From assembly GCA_963821755.1 (NCBI GenBank), contig CAWGEX010000002.1, positions 434,001-498,000 of the forward strand: a DNA stretch of 64,000 nt, given 5' to 3'. Under the pieces are notes generated by a model. The model saw only the letters and a list, made by a program, of their open reading frames with translations. It did not search any database and had not been told where the DNA came from. Both the position numbers and the translations under genes were made by a program. The stretch comes from Bog-473 sp963821755 (GTDB lineage Bacteria; Actinomycetota; Acidimicrobiia; Acidimicrobiales; RAAP-2). Positions 16,956 to 25,966 of the stretch are shown here, piece after piece; the stretch's first letter is position 1; every line of letters begins with the position of its first letter.

Positions 16956-17966
16956 ATGAAGATTGACGGCGGCATCGGATTCGACCCGAGCGGGATCGCC
17001 GAGGCGGCGAGGCGGGCGGAGGCCAACGGGTACGACGGCGTGTGGTCGGCCGAAACCGGGCACGATCCTTTCCTGCCCATCGCCATAGGCGCCGCGGCCA
17101 CCGAGACGTTGGAGTTCGGGACCGGCATCGCGGTCGCCTTTGCCCGCAACCCGATGAACCTGGCCGTCCTGGCCAACGACCTGCAGCACCTTTCGGCGGG
17201 CCGGTTCACGTTGGGCCTGGGCAGTCAGATCAAGCCGCACATCACCAAGCGCTTCTCCATGCCCTGGTCGCACCCGGCGCCCCGTATGCGGGAGCTCATC
17301 CTGGCCATACGCGCTATTTGGGACAGTTGGGACGGCGACGGCACCCTGAACTTCCGGGGCGAGTACTACACCCACACCTTGATGACCCCCTTCTTCAACC
17401 CGGGCAAGAATCCCTACGGCCATCCCAAGATCCTGTTGGCCGCGGTGGGCGAGCTCATGACCGAAGTCGCGGGTGAAGCGGGTGACGGGATGCTGGTGCA
17501 CGGGTTCAGCACGGAGCGGTACCTGCGCGAGGTGAGCTTGCCTGCGTTGGAGCGCGGCGCGGCCAAGGCTGGCAAGACGCGGGGCGACCTCACTGTTTCG
17601 TACCCTGGCTTCGTGGTGACCGGAGTCGATGAGGCCGGCCGGGCGGCAGCCGACAAGGCGGTACGCCAGCAGATTGCCTTCTATGGCTCCACCCCGGCGT
17701 ACCGCCCCGTGTTGGAGCTCCACGGGTGGGGTGACCTGCAGACCGAGCTCAACACCCTGTCCAAGCGGGGCGAATGGGTGCAGATGGGCCAGCTCATCGA
17801 CGACGAGATGCTGGAGACTTTCGCCGTGGTCTGTCCGGTGGACCAGGTGGCCACGCAGGTCAAGGCGCGGTTCGGGGACCTGGTCGACCGCTTCAGCTTC
17901 TACGCCCCGTACAAAATGAGCCCGGAAAATTGGCAGTCAGTGTTGAAGGGGTTCCATTCGGCCTGA
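16956..17966 (+). CDS. LLM-class F420-dependent oxidoreductase
   Basis: 336 residues with the luciferase-like monooxygenase TIM barrel: GIAEAARRAEANGYDGVWSAE, FGTGIAVAFARNPMNLAVLANDLQHLSAGRFTLGLGSQIKPHITKRF. In actinobacteria most such proteins use coenzyme F420 rather than FMN; the sequence resembles the TIGR03617-type subfamily. A long active-site region (NPYGHPKILLAAVGELMTEVAGE) is intact. Substrate is unknown. It ends 20 nt before the convergent leuS stop. Confidence 0.85.
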   Translation: MKIDGGIGFDPSGIAEAARRAEANGYDGVWSAETGHDPFLPIAIGAAATETLEFGTGIAVAFARNPMNLAVLANDLQHLSAGRFTLGLGSQIKPHITKRFSMPWSHPAPRMRELILAIRAIWDSWDGDGTLNFRGEYYTHTLMTPFFNPGKNPYGHPKILLAAVGELMTEVAGEAGDGMLVHGFSTERYLREVSLPALERGAAKAGKTRGDLTVSYPGFVVTGVDEAGRAAADKAVRQQIAFYGSTPAYRPVLELHGWGDLQTELNTLSKRGEWVQMGQLIDDEMLETFAVVCPVDQVATQVKARFGDLVDRFSFYAPYKMSPENWQSVLKGFHSA

Positions 17967-17986
17967 GGTGGGAGGTCGGACGCCGC

Positions 17987-20467
17987 CTACACGACGATGT
18001 TGACCAGCCGGGGCGGTCGAACCACCACTCGCTTGGGATTTCGGCCGGCCAGTTGCCCGGTCACGTTGGATGAAGCCAGCGCGGCAGCCTCGGCGTCAGC
18101 TTCGGTGATGTCGGGACTGACCTCGATCCGGTCGCGCAACTTGCCGTTGACCTGGATCACCATGGTCACCGTCTCGGCCCGGGTCAGGTCAGGGTCGAAG
18201 ACGGGCCAGGACTGGAGGTGGACGGACGGCTCGCCGGGATGCCGCTGCTCCCACAGTTCGGCGGTGACGTGGGGGGACAGCGGCGCCAGGAGGGCCAGCA
18301 TGGCGTCGGCGGCTTCCTCCCACACCTTCTCGTGCGGACCCTCGCTCCGGGCGTAGCGCTGGAGCAGGTTGAGGTGCTCCATGCAGTGGGCCACGGCCGT
18401 GTTGTACGACCAGCGCTCGACATCATCGGTCACGGCCGCGATGGTGCGGTGGGTGGCCTGGCGCACGGCTCGGTCGGCGTCGGACTCGGGACCTGTGCGG
18501 GTGTCAGGGCCCGGTTCGGTGGGCGAGAAAGTCCGCCAGAGCCGGTCCAGAAAGCGACCGCAGCCCTCGATGACCTGATCGGTCTGATCGGTCCAGTCCA
18601 TGTTGTCAAAGGGTGGGCCGACGAAGAGATGGAAGAGGCGCAGCCCGTCGGCCCCCACCGTGTCGTAGTAGTGCTCGGGGGCGATGAGGTTGCCCTTGGA
18701 CTTGGACATCTTGGTGCCGTCCATGCGGATCATGCCCTGGGCGAGGTAACGGCGGAAGGGCTCACGGTCCAGGCCGGGGGCGAGGCCCACATCGATGAGG
18801 GCGCGGGTGAAGAAGCGGGCGTAGAGCAGATGCAGGATGGCGTGCTCGATGCCCCCGATGTACTGGTCCACCGGCATGAAGTGGCGGGCGGCCTCGGGAT
18901 CGAAAGGGCGGTCGGTGCTCCACGGGTCGCAGAAGCGGAGGAAGTACCAGGAGGAGTCCACGAACGTGTCCATCGTGTCGGTCTCGCGCCGGGCCGGGCC
19001 GCCGCAGATGGGACAGGTGGTGTGGAGGAATCCTTCATGGAGGGCCAGCGGGGACTGGCCGGTGGGGAGGAACTCAACGTCGTCCGGCGCCACGACCGGG
19101 AGCTCGCTTTCGGGCACGGGCACCGCCCCGTGTTCCGGGCAATACACCACCGGAATCGGACAACCCCAAAAGCGCTGCCGTGACACCAACCAGTCGCGCA
19201 GGCGGAAATTGACCGTGCGCTCACCGATGCCCTGCTCTTCCAGCCATTCGATGGCCCGGGCCTTGGCCGTGTCGATGTCAAGGCCGTTCATGAAGTCACT
19301 GTTGATCTTCTTGCCGGGACCGGTGTACGCCCGCCCGCCGTCGGCCTCCCAGCCGGGTGGGGGCTGCACCGTGCGCACGATGGGGAGGTTGTGCAAGGTG
19401 GCGAAGTCCCAGTCGCGCTCGTCCTCGGCCGGGACGGCCATGATGGCGCCGGTGCCGTAACCCATCAGTACATAGTCGGCCACGTAGACCGGCACGGCGG
19501 CTCCGTTGAAGGGGTTGCGCACGTTGCTCCCGGTGAAGGCACCCCGCTTATCGAGCGCGGCCGAGTCACCGACCACCATGCGCTCCATGTCGGTGGCGTG
19601 GGCGGCGCGGGCCCGCACCTCTTCGACCGCGCCGTGATGGGCCTCGGTGGTCAGGGCGTCGACCAGCGGATGCTCGGGCGCCACCACGGCATAGGTCATG
19701 CCGAAACTGGTGTCGGGCCGGGTGGTGAAGACCCGCAGCGACAGGTCCGGGCGGTCTTCAACCGCGAGGTCGAACTCGGCGCCCTCGGATCGACCGATCC
19801 AGTTGCGCTGCATCGTCTTGACGCGCTCGGGCCAGTCCAGTTGGTCCAGATCGGTCAAGAGCTCATCGGCATAGTCGGTGATGCGGAAGAACCACTGCTC
19901 CAGGTACCGCTTGTACACCACGTCACCCGAGCGCTCGCACGTGCCGTCGGCCAACACCTGCTCGTTGGCCAGGACCGTCTGGCACCCGGGACACCAGTTC
20001 ACCGGGGCGGTGGCCCGGTAGGCCAGCCCGGCTTCCCAGAGCTTCAAGAAGATCGTCTGGGTCCACTTCATGTAGGACGGATCGTGGCTTCGCACCTCAC
20101 GCCGCCAGTCGTAGACAGCGCCGAGGCGGGTCAAGGAGGACTTGAGCTCAAGGATCCGGGCTTCGGTGAAGACGCGGGGATGGGTCCCCGTCTTGATGGC
20201 GGCGTTCTCCGCCGGCAAGCCGAACGAGTCGAACCCAAAAGGGGTGAGCACGCCCTTACCGAGCATCGTCTGATAGCGAACGGCCAGGTCACCGAAGGTG
20301 TAGTTCCTCACATGCCCCTGATGGGCCGGCCCCGACGGGTAGGGGTACATGCACAGGGCGTAGTACTTCTCCCTGGGGTCATCGTTCTCAATCTGGTAGG
20401 TCCCCTCGTCCTCCCAAATCCGTTGCCACTTCCGTTCAATTGCGACGACGTCGTACGCCCGAGACAT
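17987..20467 (-). CDS. leuS: Leucyl-tRNA synthetase
   Basis: A class I aminoacyl-tRNA synthetase. From ATG 20467 (MSRAYDVVAIERKWQRIW) the product is 826 residues. The ATP-binding HIGH motif appears as PAHQGHVRNY, and KMSKSKGN is intact. The CP1 editing domain includes TRPDTSFGMTYAVVAPEHPL, and the zinc-type insert has CPGC and CPICGGPARRET. C-terminal VTMVIQVNGKLRDRIEV closes the protein. A slightly longer frame starts at 20488 (7 extra residues). It is convergent with the LLM gene; tRNA-Ala lies behind it on the opposite strand. Confidence 0.96.
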   Translation of the reverse strand: MSRAYDVVAIERKWQRIWEDEGTYQIENDDPREKYYALCMYPYPSGPAHQGHVRNYTFGDLAVRYQTMLGKGVLTPFGFDSFGLPAENAAIKTGTHPRVFTEARILELKSSLTRLGAVYDWRREVRSHDPSYMKWTQTIFLKLWEAGLAYRATAPVNWCPGCQTVLANEQVLADGTCERSGDVVYKRYLEQWFFRITDYADELLTDLDQLDWPERVKTMQRNWIGRSEGAEFDLAVEDRPDLSLRVFTTRPDTSFGMTYAVVAPEHPLVDALTTEAHHGAVEEVRARAAHATDMERMVVGDSAALDKRGAFTGSNVRNPFNGAAVPVYVADYVLMGYGTGAIMAVPAEDERDWDFATLHNLPIVRTVQPPPGWEADGGRAYTGPGKKINSDFMNGLDIDTAKARAIEWLEEQGIGERTVNFRLRDWLVSRQRFWGCPIPVVYCPEHGAVPVPESELPVVAPDDVEFLPTGQSPLALHEGFLHTTCPICGGPARRETDTMDTFVDSSWYFLRFCDPWSTDRPFDPEAARHFMPVDQYIGGIEHAILHLLYARFFTRALIDVGLAPGLDREPFRRYLAQGMIRMDGTKMSKSKGNLIAPEHYYDTVGADGLRLFHLFVGPPFDNMDWTDQTDQVIEGCGRFLDRLWRTFSPTEPGPDTRTGPESDADRAVRQATHRTIAAVTDDVERWSYNTAVAHCMEHLNLLQRYARSEGPHEKVWEEAADAMLALLAPLSPHVTAELWEQRHPGEPSVHLQSWPVFDPDLTRAETVTMVIQVNGKLRDRIEVSPDITEADAEAAALASSNVTGQLAGRNPKRVVVRPPRLVNIVV

Positions 20468-20582
20468 CGCACCAGGGTAGGCCAGCATTCGGGGCGCTCG
20501 ATCGACGGTGGCGGGGGCCTTCGAGGGACAGCTGACGAGTCAGAGCCGATCCCGGTGACTGCTAGCGTTCACTTCCGCCACT

Positions 20583-20659
20583 GGGGGCGTAGCTCAGCTG
20601 GTAGAGCGCCTGACTGGCAGTCAGGAGGTTCGTGGGTTCAAGTCCCATCGCCTCCACCA
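20583..20659 (+). tRNA. tRNA-Ala, anticodon GGC
   Basis: A complete cloverleaf. The acceptor GGGGGCG pairs with CGCCTCC (one G-T). The D stem is GCTC/GAGC, and the anticodon stem CCTGA/TCAGG holds the loop CTGGCAG with anticodon GGC. The T arm is GTGGG-TTCAAGT-CCCAT, the discriminator is A and CCA is encoded. Its 3' half is duplicated twice downstream, marking it as an integration site. Confidence 0.97.
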
Positions 20660-20660
20660 A
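20612..20660 (+). repeat. att-type repeat, copy 1 (3' half of tRNA-Ala)
   Basis: 49 bp from inside the anticodon arm (GACTGGCAG...) to one base past CCA. It is identical, base for base, to 29964-30012, and similar to 48825-48870. This is the usual crossover region of tyrosine-recombinase elements using a tRNA gene. Confidence 0.9.
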
Positions 20661-20675
20661 ATGCGGTAAACCCCT

Positions 20676-20938
20676 TTCAGTGGACCACTTTTTAAGACAA
20701 TGTGGCCTGCTGGGTGGTGGTTGAGTCTAAGGCCTCGAGATTCGTTCGGGGTGCGGTAGCCGAGCGAACTGTGTCGGCGGTGGCAATTGTAGAAGTGCTC
20801 GATGTAGTCGGCCATGGCCAGGCCGAGTTCCATCTTGGTCCGCCACGGCTGACGGTTCAGCAGCTCGATCTGCATCGAGCCCCAGAACGATTCCATGGGT
20901 GCGTTGTCGTAGCAGTCGCCGACGGTCCCCATCGAGCT
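20676..20938 (-). mobile_element. IS3-family transposase remnant (C-terminal integrase core)
   Basis: The minus-strand frame starts in mid-protein, MGTVGDCYDNAPMESFWGSMQIELL, and continues ADYIEHFYNCHRRHSSLGYRTPNE. This is the end of the rve/DDE domain of an IS3-family OrfB: the second Asp context (GDCYDNA), the catalytic Glu context (MESFWGSMQIEL) and the SSLGYRTP signature. The N-terminal two-thirds and OrfA are missing, and the C-terminus runs into tRNA-flanking sequence (a TGGACCACTTTTTAAG stretch just after the tRNA resembles an IS3-type end). It cannot move by itself. It sits directly beside tRNA-Ala. Confidence 0.85.
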
Positions 20939-21095
20939 GAGGAGCCCCAGGCGTACGTCCGGGGCAGGAGTGGACGGTCGAGGGCCTGGAGACGCTCGGC
21001 TCTAGTGCCGCATCATTTCGCTACCGGAAGGTCATCGGCTCCTTGGCAGAGCTCCTTCGATCACCATGCTGACGACCAGACCCAACTGAGCAAAC

Positions 21096-21660
21096 TCATC
21101 GCTTCCTAGCCCGAGCGGCCCATCCGAACGGGTTCGTCTTGACCTCCACGTCGGCGAACCCCGATGCCTCTAGGCGCTCAGCCAGACTTTCAGGGTCGAT
21201 GGGGTTGTAGGTGTCGCCCTCGTGGTGAGCCTCGAGTTCCGGGCTCGCCAGACTGTCGCTGACCACGAACACACCGCCGGAGCGCAACACCCGGCCGACC
21301 TCAGCGAACAGGCGGTCCTGAAGCGCCAAGGTCGGTACGTGGTGCAGCATGGTGAACGACGCTGCGCCGCTGAAACGGCCATCTGGGAACTCAAGTGCCG
21401 TCGCATCTCCTATCACGATGGATACCGAGTCGTTTCCGCGCAAATCGGGCCATCAACATCAACGCGAGGTCACGGTCAATCTCTACCGCGGTTAGCTTCG
21501 GTACCGACTCCCCAAGAACGTCGGTCGTGGCCTCCGTAACCCGGGCCAACCTCAAGAACGTCGTCGCCGAGGTCCAGGTCCCCGAGCACCCAAGGAGAAT
21601 GGAGTCGCGAACCACCGCTCTCCATTCGGCGCTGCCGCACAGCTTGTGGTTGTCGTTCAC
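21096..21660 (-). pseudogene. Class I SAM-dependent methyltransferase, frameshifted
   Basis: The gene reads from GTG 21660 (VNDNHKLCGSAEWRAVVRDSIL), then shifts frame at least twice before the main body, MRGNDSVSIVIGDATALEFPDG through FTMLHHVPTLALQDRLFAEVGRVLRSGGVFVVSDS, ending WAARARKR. Parts of motif I (VLEVGPGYG) appear in one frame and TTDVLGESVPKLTAVEIDRD in another, so the order is preserved but no single frame encodes it. It resembles actinobacterial UbiE/COQ5-like methyltransferases. It is intact in length, with indels only. Confidence 0.8.
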
Positions 21661-21789
21661 CTCTCTACTCTTGCTCTCCCAAGGCAACGACGCACCGGTC
21701 GGGCCTGTCAGCAGACCAACAGAGACCGGCTGTGCTTGGCCCAATGCCGGCGGACTGGGACACCCCAGTTCGCTTGAAATCCCGCCGAG

Positions 21790-21975
21790 TCAGTGGCGCT
21801 TCCGCCTGTCATGCCGTGATTGCGTTCGCTTCATCTTCTCACTGCGACGGCTGGCATCTTTGTGGGTCGTGTGCCCCTCTTTGCGTTCTAGATTCCTTCG
21901 CCGACGGCTAATGCTTGTTATACCCCCGACGACCAGCACAACAGCGAGGAGACTGAAGATCAAGACGTAAAACAT
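21790..21975 (-). CDS. Small single-pass membrane protein, unknown function
   Basis: 61 residues: one hydrophobic segment (FYVLIFSLLAVVLVVGGI) followed by a strongly basic, charged tail (SRRRRNLERKEGHTTHKD, KMKRTQSRHDRRKRH). The layout, a transmembrane anchor with a cytoplasmic basic tail by the positive-inside rule, is coherent. There is no clear ribosome site and no recognisable family, so it may be a chance frame. Confidence 0.4.
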   Translation of the reverse strand: MFYVLIFSLLAVVLVVGGITSISRRRRNLERKEGHTTHKDASRRSEKMKRTQSRHDRRKRH

Positions 21976-22109
21976 TGCCTATTAGAACATGGACGTTTGG
22001 ACGCGGCCACAATGGGCGTTAGCCGACTCATGACGGACGCATCACGATGGCCCTGGCCCCAAACCGGCGGTATGGGATGGCCTATAAGCAGTCGGATACT
22101 CCGCCCGGC

Positions 22110-22502
22110 TTAGCCCCGGGGTGCGAAGAACTCAAGTGCGATGTTGTCGGGATCTCGAAACGACAATGCCGAGTAGTAAGGCGTATCCACGATGCCACCG
22201 TTGGGGATGCCGAGTTCGTTCAGACGGATTTCCCATGCCTTTAACTCATCGCGGTTGGCACAGCCGAAAGCCAGATGATCGAGCCCCGGCCGCCGCTCGT
22301 TGAACGGCTCAGTGCTGTCCAAGTCAGGGAACTGAGTTACGCCAACGATTGTGCCGCCGGTAAGCCAAGCGACGCGCTGGAACGGACCTGTGTCCTCGTC
22401 AAGGATCGGGTCCGATCCGAACAGATCCTTGTACCAAGGCACACTCCGTTCAAGGCTCGTAACCGTCAGCGCCACGTGAGTAATCGCAGGGAACTCAGGC
22501 AT
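22110..22502 (-). CDS. VOC/glyoxalase superfamily protein
   Basis: 130 residues from ATG 22502, preceded by AAGGGGAG. Two beta-alpha-beta-beta-beta modules are visible: ITHVALTVTSLERSVPWYKDLFG and PGLDHLAFGCANRDELKAWEIRLNELGI, ending SFRDPDNIALEFFAPRG. Likely metal ligands are the His of THVALTV, the His of LDHLAF and the Glu of ALEFF. The family includes glyoxalases, dioxygenases and resistance proteins; the substrate is unknown. It is one of the few intact genes in the first island segment. Confidence 0.85.
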   Translation of the reverse strand: MPEFPAITHVALTVTSLERSVPWYKDLFGSDPILDEDTGPFQRVAWLTGGTIVGVTQFPDLDSTEPFNERRPGLDHLAFGCANRDELKAWEIRLNELGIPNGGIVDTPYYSALSFRDPDNIALEFFAPRG

Positions 22503-22646
22503 CTCTTTTCTCCCCTTCGCACCTCGTGGACGCAGCGAATGCTACCTCTTTGGTTGGCAACTCTCGGGGAGTAAAAGCTACCTGGCAGCACCAGTCGCCG
22601 CCGCTAACTGAGGCCCAGTCCCGGCGTTCTGGGGCAGTATTGGCGC

Positions 22647-22925
22647 ATGACTTCGGGAGACATTGGAGCTACAGGCGCGAACATTGTCCAGGCGGTACGC
22701 GAAATGATGAGTACCTTTCCGCAAGCAGCGGGAGCAGGTGCGGCGCCTGTTGGGGTCCCAGAGGAGTCGTCAACCCTCAGCCAACTCACGCGGGAGCCCA
22801 CCCCGATGGCTATGTACCAGTCTCTGGCCTTGCTTGCCGCAACGATCAGGTGGGCCGCTCATGAGACGGGTCGTGATGAGCAAGAGATCCTCGACGAGCT
22901 TGGTAAGAACTACTCCGGCACTTGA
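22647..22925 (+). CDS. Hypothetical protein, 92 residues
   Basis: I do not recognise a family. It begins MTSGDIGATGANIVQAVREMM, has an Ala/Gly/Pro-rich stretch (AAGAGAAPVGVPEES) and ends in a helical, acidic part (LAATIRWAAHETGRDEQEILDELGKNYSGT). Codon choice looks coding. The upstream ribosome site is weak. It sits 44 nt before the left inverted repeat of the IS30 element. Confidence 0.45.
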   Translation: MTSGDIGATGANIVQAVREMMSTFPQAAGAGAAPVGVPEESSTLSQLTREPTPMAMYQSLALLAATIRWAAHETGRDEQEILDELGKNYSGT

Positions 22926-22968
22926 TTCGCTCTGGTAGCCCTCGTACTGGCAAAGGTCCCCTATCCGG

Positions 22969-22993
22969 TGTGGCCTCAAGCGGTCGTTGCAAC
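22969..22993 (+). repeat. Left terminal inverted repeat of the IS30 element
   Basis: 25 bp beginning TGTGGCCTCAAGCGGTC. It pairs with 24174-24198, with three mismatches at positions 18-20. Confidence 0.88.
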
Positions 22994-23041
22994 ACCAGAA
23001 TGATTGGCGAACAGTGATGTCGTCGATCAGGAGGTGCACGA

Positions 23042-24191
23042 ATGGCACGGTTCTCGCCCGAGGACAGGGAAACGATTTGGGACATGCGCGAGGCGGGAGT
23101 GCCGGTCAAACGCATCGCCAAGCACCTGGGTAGGCAGAACTCCTCGCTGCGAAAGTTCATCGCCGATGCCGGCGGCACCCGACCGACGCCACGCGAGCGC
23201 TCTGAGCTGCGGCTGTCCTTCGAGGAGCGAGAGGAGATCTCCCGGGGGCTGGCGGCTGGTTATTCGATCCGGGCCATCGCCGAGGCCCTCGGCCGCTCTC
23301 CCTCGACGGTGTGCCGGGAGGTCAACGCCAACGGCGGGCGGAAGAAGTACCGGGCCCTCGTCGCCGACCGGGCGGCATGCCGGCGGGCGCTGCGACCCAA
23401 GCGGGCCAAGCTCGCCCAGTGCCGCCGTCTCCGAGGGGTCGTCGAGCGCAAGCTCGAGGCCAAGTGGTCACCCCAGCAGATCTCGGCGTGGTTGGCTCTG
23501 GAGTACCCCGATCGCCCGGAGATGCAGGTGTCCCACGAGACCATCTACCAGTCACTCTTCGTCCAGAGCCGTGGTGCGCTGCGCAAAGAGCTCCATTCGT
23601 GCCTGCGCACTGGTCGAGCCATGCGACGGGCCAAGGCCTACACCAAAGGCAACGTCGGCCAGGGCCAGCTGAAAAACATGGTGATGATCTCCGAGCGTCC
23701 CGCCGAGGTGAAGGACCGGGCCGTCCCGGGCCACTGGGAAGGCGACCTGATCTTCGGCAAGAAGATGACCTCCATCGGGACCCTGGTCGAGCGCCACAGC
23801 CGCTACGTGATCTTGCTCAAGCTCCCCAACGGGCACGGCGCCGATGCGGTGCGCAAGGCCATGACCAAGCGCATCTTGACCCTGCCGGCTCAAGCTGCGA
23901 CGCTCCATCACCTGGGACCAGGGCAAGGAGATGGCCGAGCACGTTCAGTTCACCGTCGAGACCGGCGTGCAGATCTACTTCTGCGACCCCAAGAGCCCCT
24001 GGCAACGCGGGAGCAACGAGAACACCAACGGATTGCTCCGCCAATACCTGCCAAAGGCCTCGGATCTGTCGCAGTGCACTCAACGAGAACTCGACGCCAT
24101 CGCCCGCTCACTCAACACGAGGCCTCGACAGACACTCGAATGGATGACACCATCTCAGGCGTTCGCCGACGCCGTTGCGTTGACCGCTTGA
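23042..24191 (+). pseudogene. IS30-family transposase, one-base frameshift
   Basis: Starts at ATG 23042 behind AGGAGG. The N-terminal HTH is MREAGVPVKRIAKHLGR, followed by GYSIRAIAEALGRSPSTVCREV, the family signature of IS30 transposases. The DDE domain begins with VPGHWEGDLIFGK (first Asp). Around 23891-23894 a surplus base (CAAGCTG where CAGCTG would keep frame) moves the remainder to another frame: ITWDQGKEMAEH (second Asp) and NENTNGLLRQYLPK (Glu) to the stop at 24191. Joined, it would be about 382 residues, normal length. All catalytic residues survive, but in two frames. Confidence 0.88.
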
Positions 24192-24198
24192 GGCCACA
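24174..24198 (-). repeat. Right terminal inverted repeat of the IS30 element
   Basis: Complement of the left repeat; it overlaps the last codons and stop of the transposase gene. Confidence 0.88.
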
Positions 24199-24222
24199 GG
24201 CGTACTGGGACACCCAGACGGG

Positions 24223-24819
24223 CTAGGACCGATCCAGGTTGCCAGCTGTGTTGATCAGCGCATGAAGGTGCATATCGTGCCAGCCATCGGCATGCAGCAA
24301 AGCACTTTTTAGGGTGCCCTCCAAAGCAAATCCTGCCTGGGTGGCGACACCGCAGGACGGCTCATTGTGGACTGAATGAATAAGCTCCAGTCGGTGGAGC
24401 CTCAGACTTTCAAATGCCCATCCGCTCACCGCAATCGTTGCAAGAGTCGCTGCTCGACGCCTTCGTGCATGAGGTGCTACCCAATAGGTAACTTCAGCCG
24501 ATCCGGCAGCCAAGGAAATGCGCCTAAGCGCAACTCGACCGACAACTGACTGGTCCGATTGTTCGGCAACGGCCCAACACGCATCTGTCTCGGCGTCCCA
24601 CGCTGAAGACCACGACCTGATCCACTCGCGGGCTTCAGCGTCGTCCATCGAATTCAGGTTCCAGGCCTGGATGTCCTGCTCGGCGTAAGCATTGACGACG
24701 GCCGGAATGTCACCTTCATTCCAGGGGCGCAGGAGTAGGCGGTCATCGACGAGGAGAGCTGGCTGGTCTGAGCCTGAAAGCGCGCCCGGCTCGACCACGG
24801 CGTCGACCAATCTCGGCAT
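24223..24819 (-). CDS. GNAT acetyltransferase, RimJ/RimL type
   Basis: 198 residues. The N-terminal DDRLLLRPWNEGDIPAVVNAYAEQDIQAWN is the standard RimJ/RimL opening. SVVGRVALRRISLAAGSAEVTYWVAPHARRRRAATLATIAVSGWAFESLRLHRLEL contains the acetyl-CoA-binding region, although the usual Q/RxxGxG/A pyrophosphate loop is HARRRRAAT, with an arginine run. HNEPSCGVATQAGFALEGTL closes the fold. Acceptor unknown (N-terminal amine or small molecule). It directly follows the IS30 element in the opposite orientation. Confidence 0.82.
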   Translation of the reverse strand: MPRLVDAVVEPGALSGSDQPALLVDDRLLLRPWNEGDIPAVVNAYAEQDIQAWNLNSMDDAEAREWIRSWSSAWDAETDACWAVAEQSDQSVVGRVALRRISLAAGSAEVTYWVAPHARRRRAATLATIAVSGWAFESLRLHRLELIHSVHNEPSCGVATQAGFALEGTLKSALLHADGWHDMHLHALINTAGNLDRS

Positions 24820-24970
24820 GGTTCAAGTATGTCGTGGTTTCCCTAGAGAATTGGGGTAGCAGGGGTCGAATCAGTACGCCACGACGACTCTTCCACACGC
24901 CCATATGTGTCGGACTGTCTCACCGTCCCGGCGTTATGGGCTAGTGAGCTGCCATCTTGACGAGCTTTGT

Positions 24971-25035
24971 CACGAAATGCGGCAACGAAGCTGAATGACA
25001 TTCCCATCGGGATCAAGTACGTCGTGCCGCGTCAG
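24971..25035 (-). pseudogene. C-terminal scrap of a VOC/glyoxalase-like gene
   Basis: On the minus strand a short frame reads LTRHDVLDPDGNVIQLRCRIS then stop. The DPDGNVIQLR string is the typical last strand of a glyoxalase-fold protein. Nothing upstream in any frame continues it; the neighbouring sequence is the acetyltransferase remnant. Short, so held loosely. Confidence 0.35.
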
Positions 25036-25064
25036 TCGTGGGCCACAGCCTCGTTGAGTTGGAG

Positions 25065-25448
25065 TTAGTCGAAGGCGAAGTCCAATGCGGCAATGGCACC
25101 CTCGGTGGCATAGCCATGGCCCCACACATCTCGGGCGAGAGTCCAGCCGATGTCAATCGCTGGGCAGAATGGGGCGCCAAAATCCGAGATCCCAAAGCCA
25201 GTGAAGCCCAGCAGCCGACAATCATCGAGTCGTTCGACCGTCCACAACCCGAATCCGTTCTCGTCGAAGCTTGCCTCGTTCTGATCAATGACGGTGTCGC
25301 TCTCCTGGCGAGACAGTGGAGCAAAGCGATAACGCATGACCTCTGGGTCAGCGCTGATCTGGGCAAAGTCGTCCCGGTCCTGATCCGTCCATCGGCGGAG
25401 CAGCAGGCGCCTTGTGCGTAGGGTCGGGTCCTTCACGACATCGATCAT
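25065..25448 (-). pseudogene. GNAT acetyltransferase (RimJ/RimL type), C-terminally truncated
   Basis: From ATG 25448 it reads MIDVVKDPTLRTRRLLLRRWTDQDRDDFAQI through DIGWTLARDVWGHGYATEGAIAALDFAFD, then a TAA. The acetyl-CoA loop (WGHGYATEG) is present. The usual following strand and helix (LxLxxVxxxxxxxNxxSxxVMxxLGM) are absent: only LQLNEAVAHD follows the stop in frame. About 128 of a normal 170-180 residues remain. The frame is open further upstream to 25742, but that part does not look like protein. Confidence 0.7.
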
Positions 25449-25966
25449 GAAGGATCTAGGGCTGTAGCCATGGTGTTCGATCAGGGTGAGGGCAGCGACA
25501 TTCTTGACGCCATCGTTGCCGAGGGCCGCTGTGGAACGTGTGGGACACCGTGGGACCGCGTGGTGAACGTGGAAGGTAAACGTCCAGTCAAAATCGAGGG
25601 CGGCTGTCCCAACGAAGTGTGCGTCCTGGGAGACTGGTGAGGCTCTAGTGCCGCCAGGCCACGAGCGAATGCTCGACACCTGGTCCGACACTACACCGGC
25701 TGTTGGGCCCACGTGTACGACGACGACCACGAAGAGATGCAAGCGTGCGCGAGCTCGGCGCTAGGGCTGTGTGCGGAGCATGAGGCTCAGATCTCGAATA
25801 TTGCGCTATGACCGCGTCCCGCAATCGCATTCCAAGCCATCTATCCGATGTGATGGTGGATATTCAGGAGGCACCGAGTGTCCGGAGGTTGTGAGGGCCT
25901 GGCCCAGGCTGACGCACAATTCGACCCATAGATGATCCACCGTGTTTATGGGATTTCCATGCTGGC
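25449..25966. other. Degenerate region with no intact gene
   Basis: On the plus strand a frame ending near 25811 contains VRHYTGCWAHVYDDDHEEM and SALGLCAEHEAQ, a gene tail of unknown family. The SALGLC part is repeated at 33.46 kb. Otherwise no gene is supported. Confidence 0.45.
25754..25783 (+). repeat. 30-bp dispersed repeat, copy A
   Basis: CTCGGCGCTAGGGCTGTGTG and on to GCATGA; 28 of 30 bases match 33456-33485. Both encode SALGLC(A/T)EH(E/D)AQ on the plus strand. Confidence 0.75.

Larger units (their letters stand above)
22969..24198 (+). mobile_element. IS30-family insertion sequence, complete ends
   Basis: About 1.23 kb bounded by inverted repeats matching at 22 of 25 positions, with one transposase gene between. 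The left repeat starts TGTGGCCTCAAGCGG; the right repeat is its complement. GG flanks both ends, compatible with the 2-3 bp target duplication of the family but too short to prove it. The copy looks recent, but its transposase is frameshifted. Confidence 0.85.
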
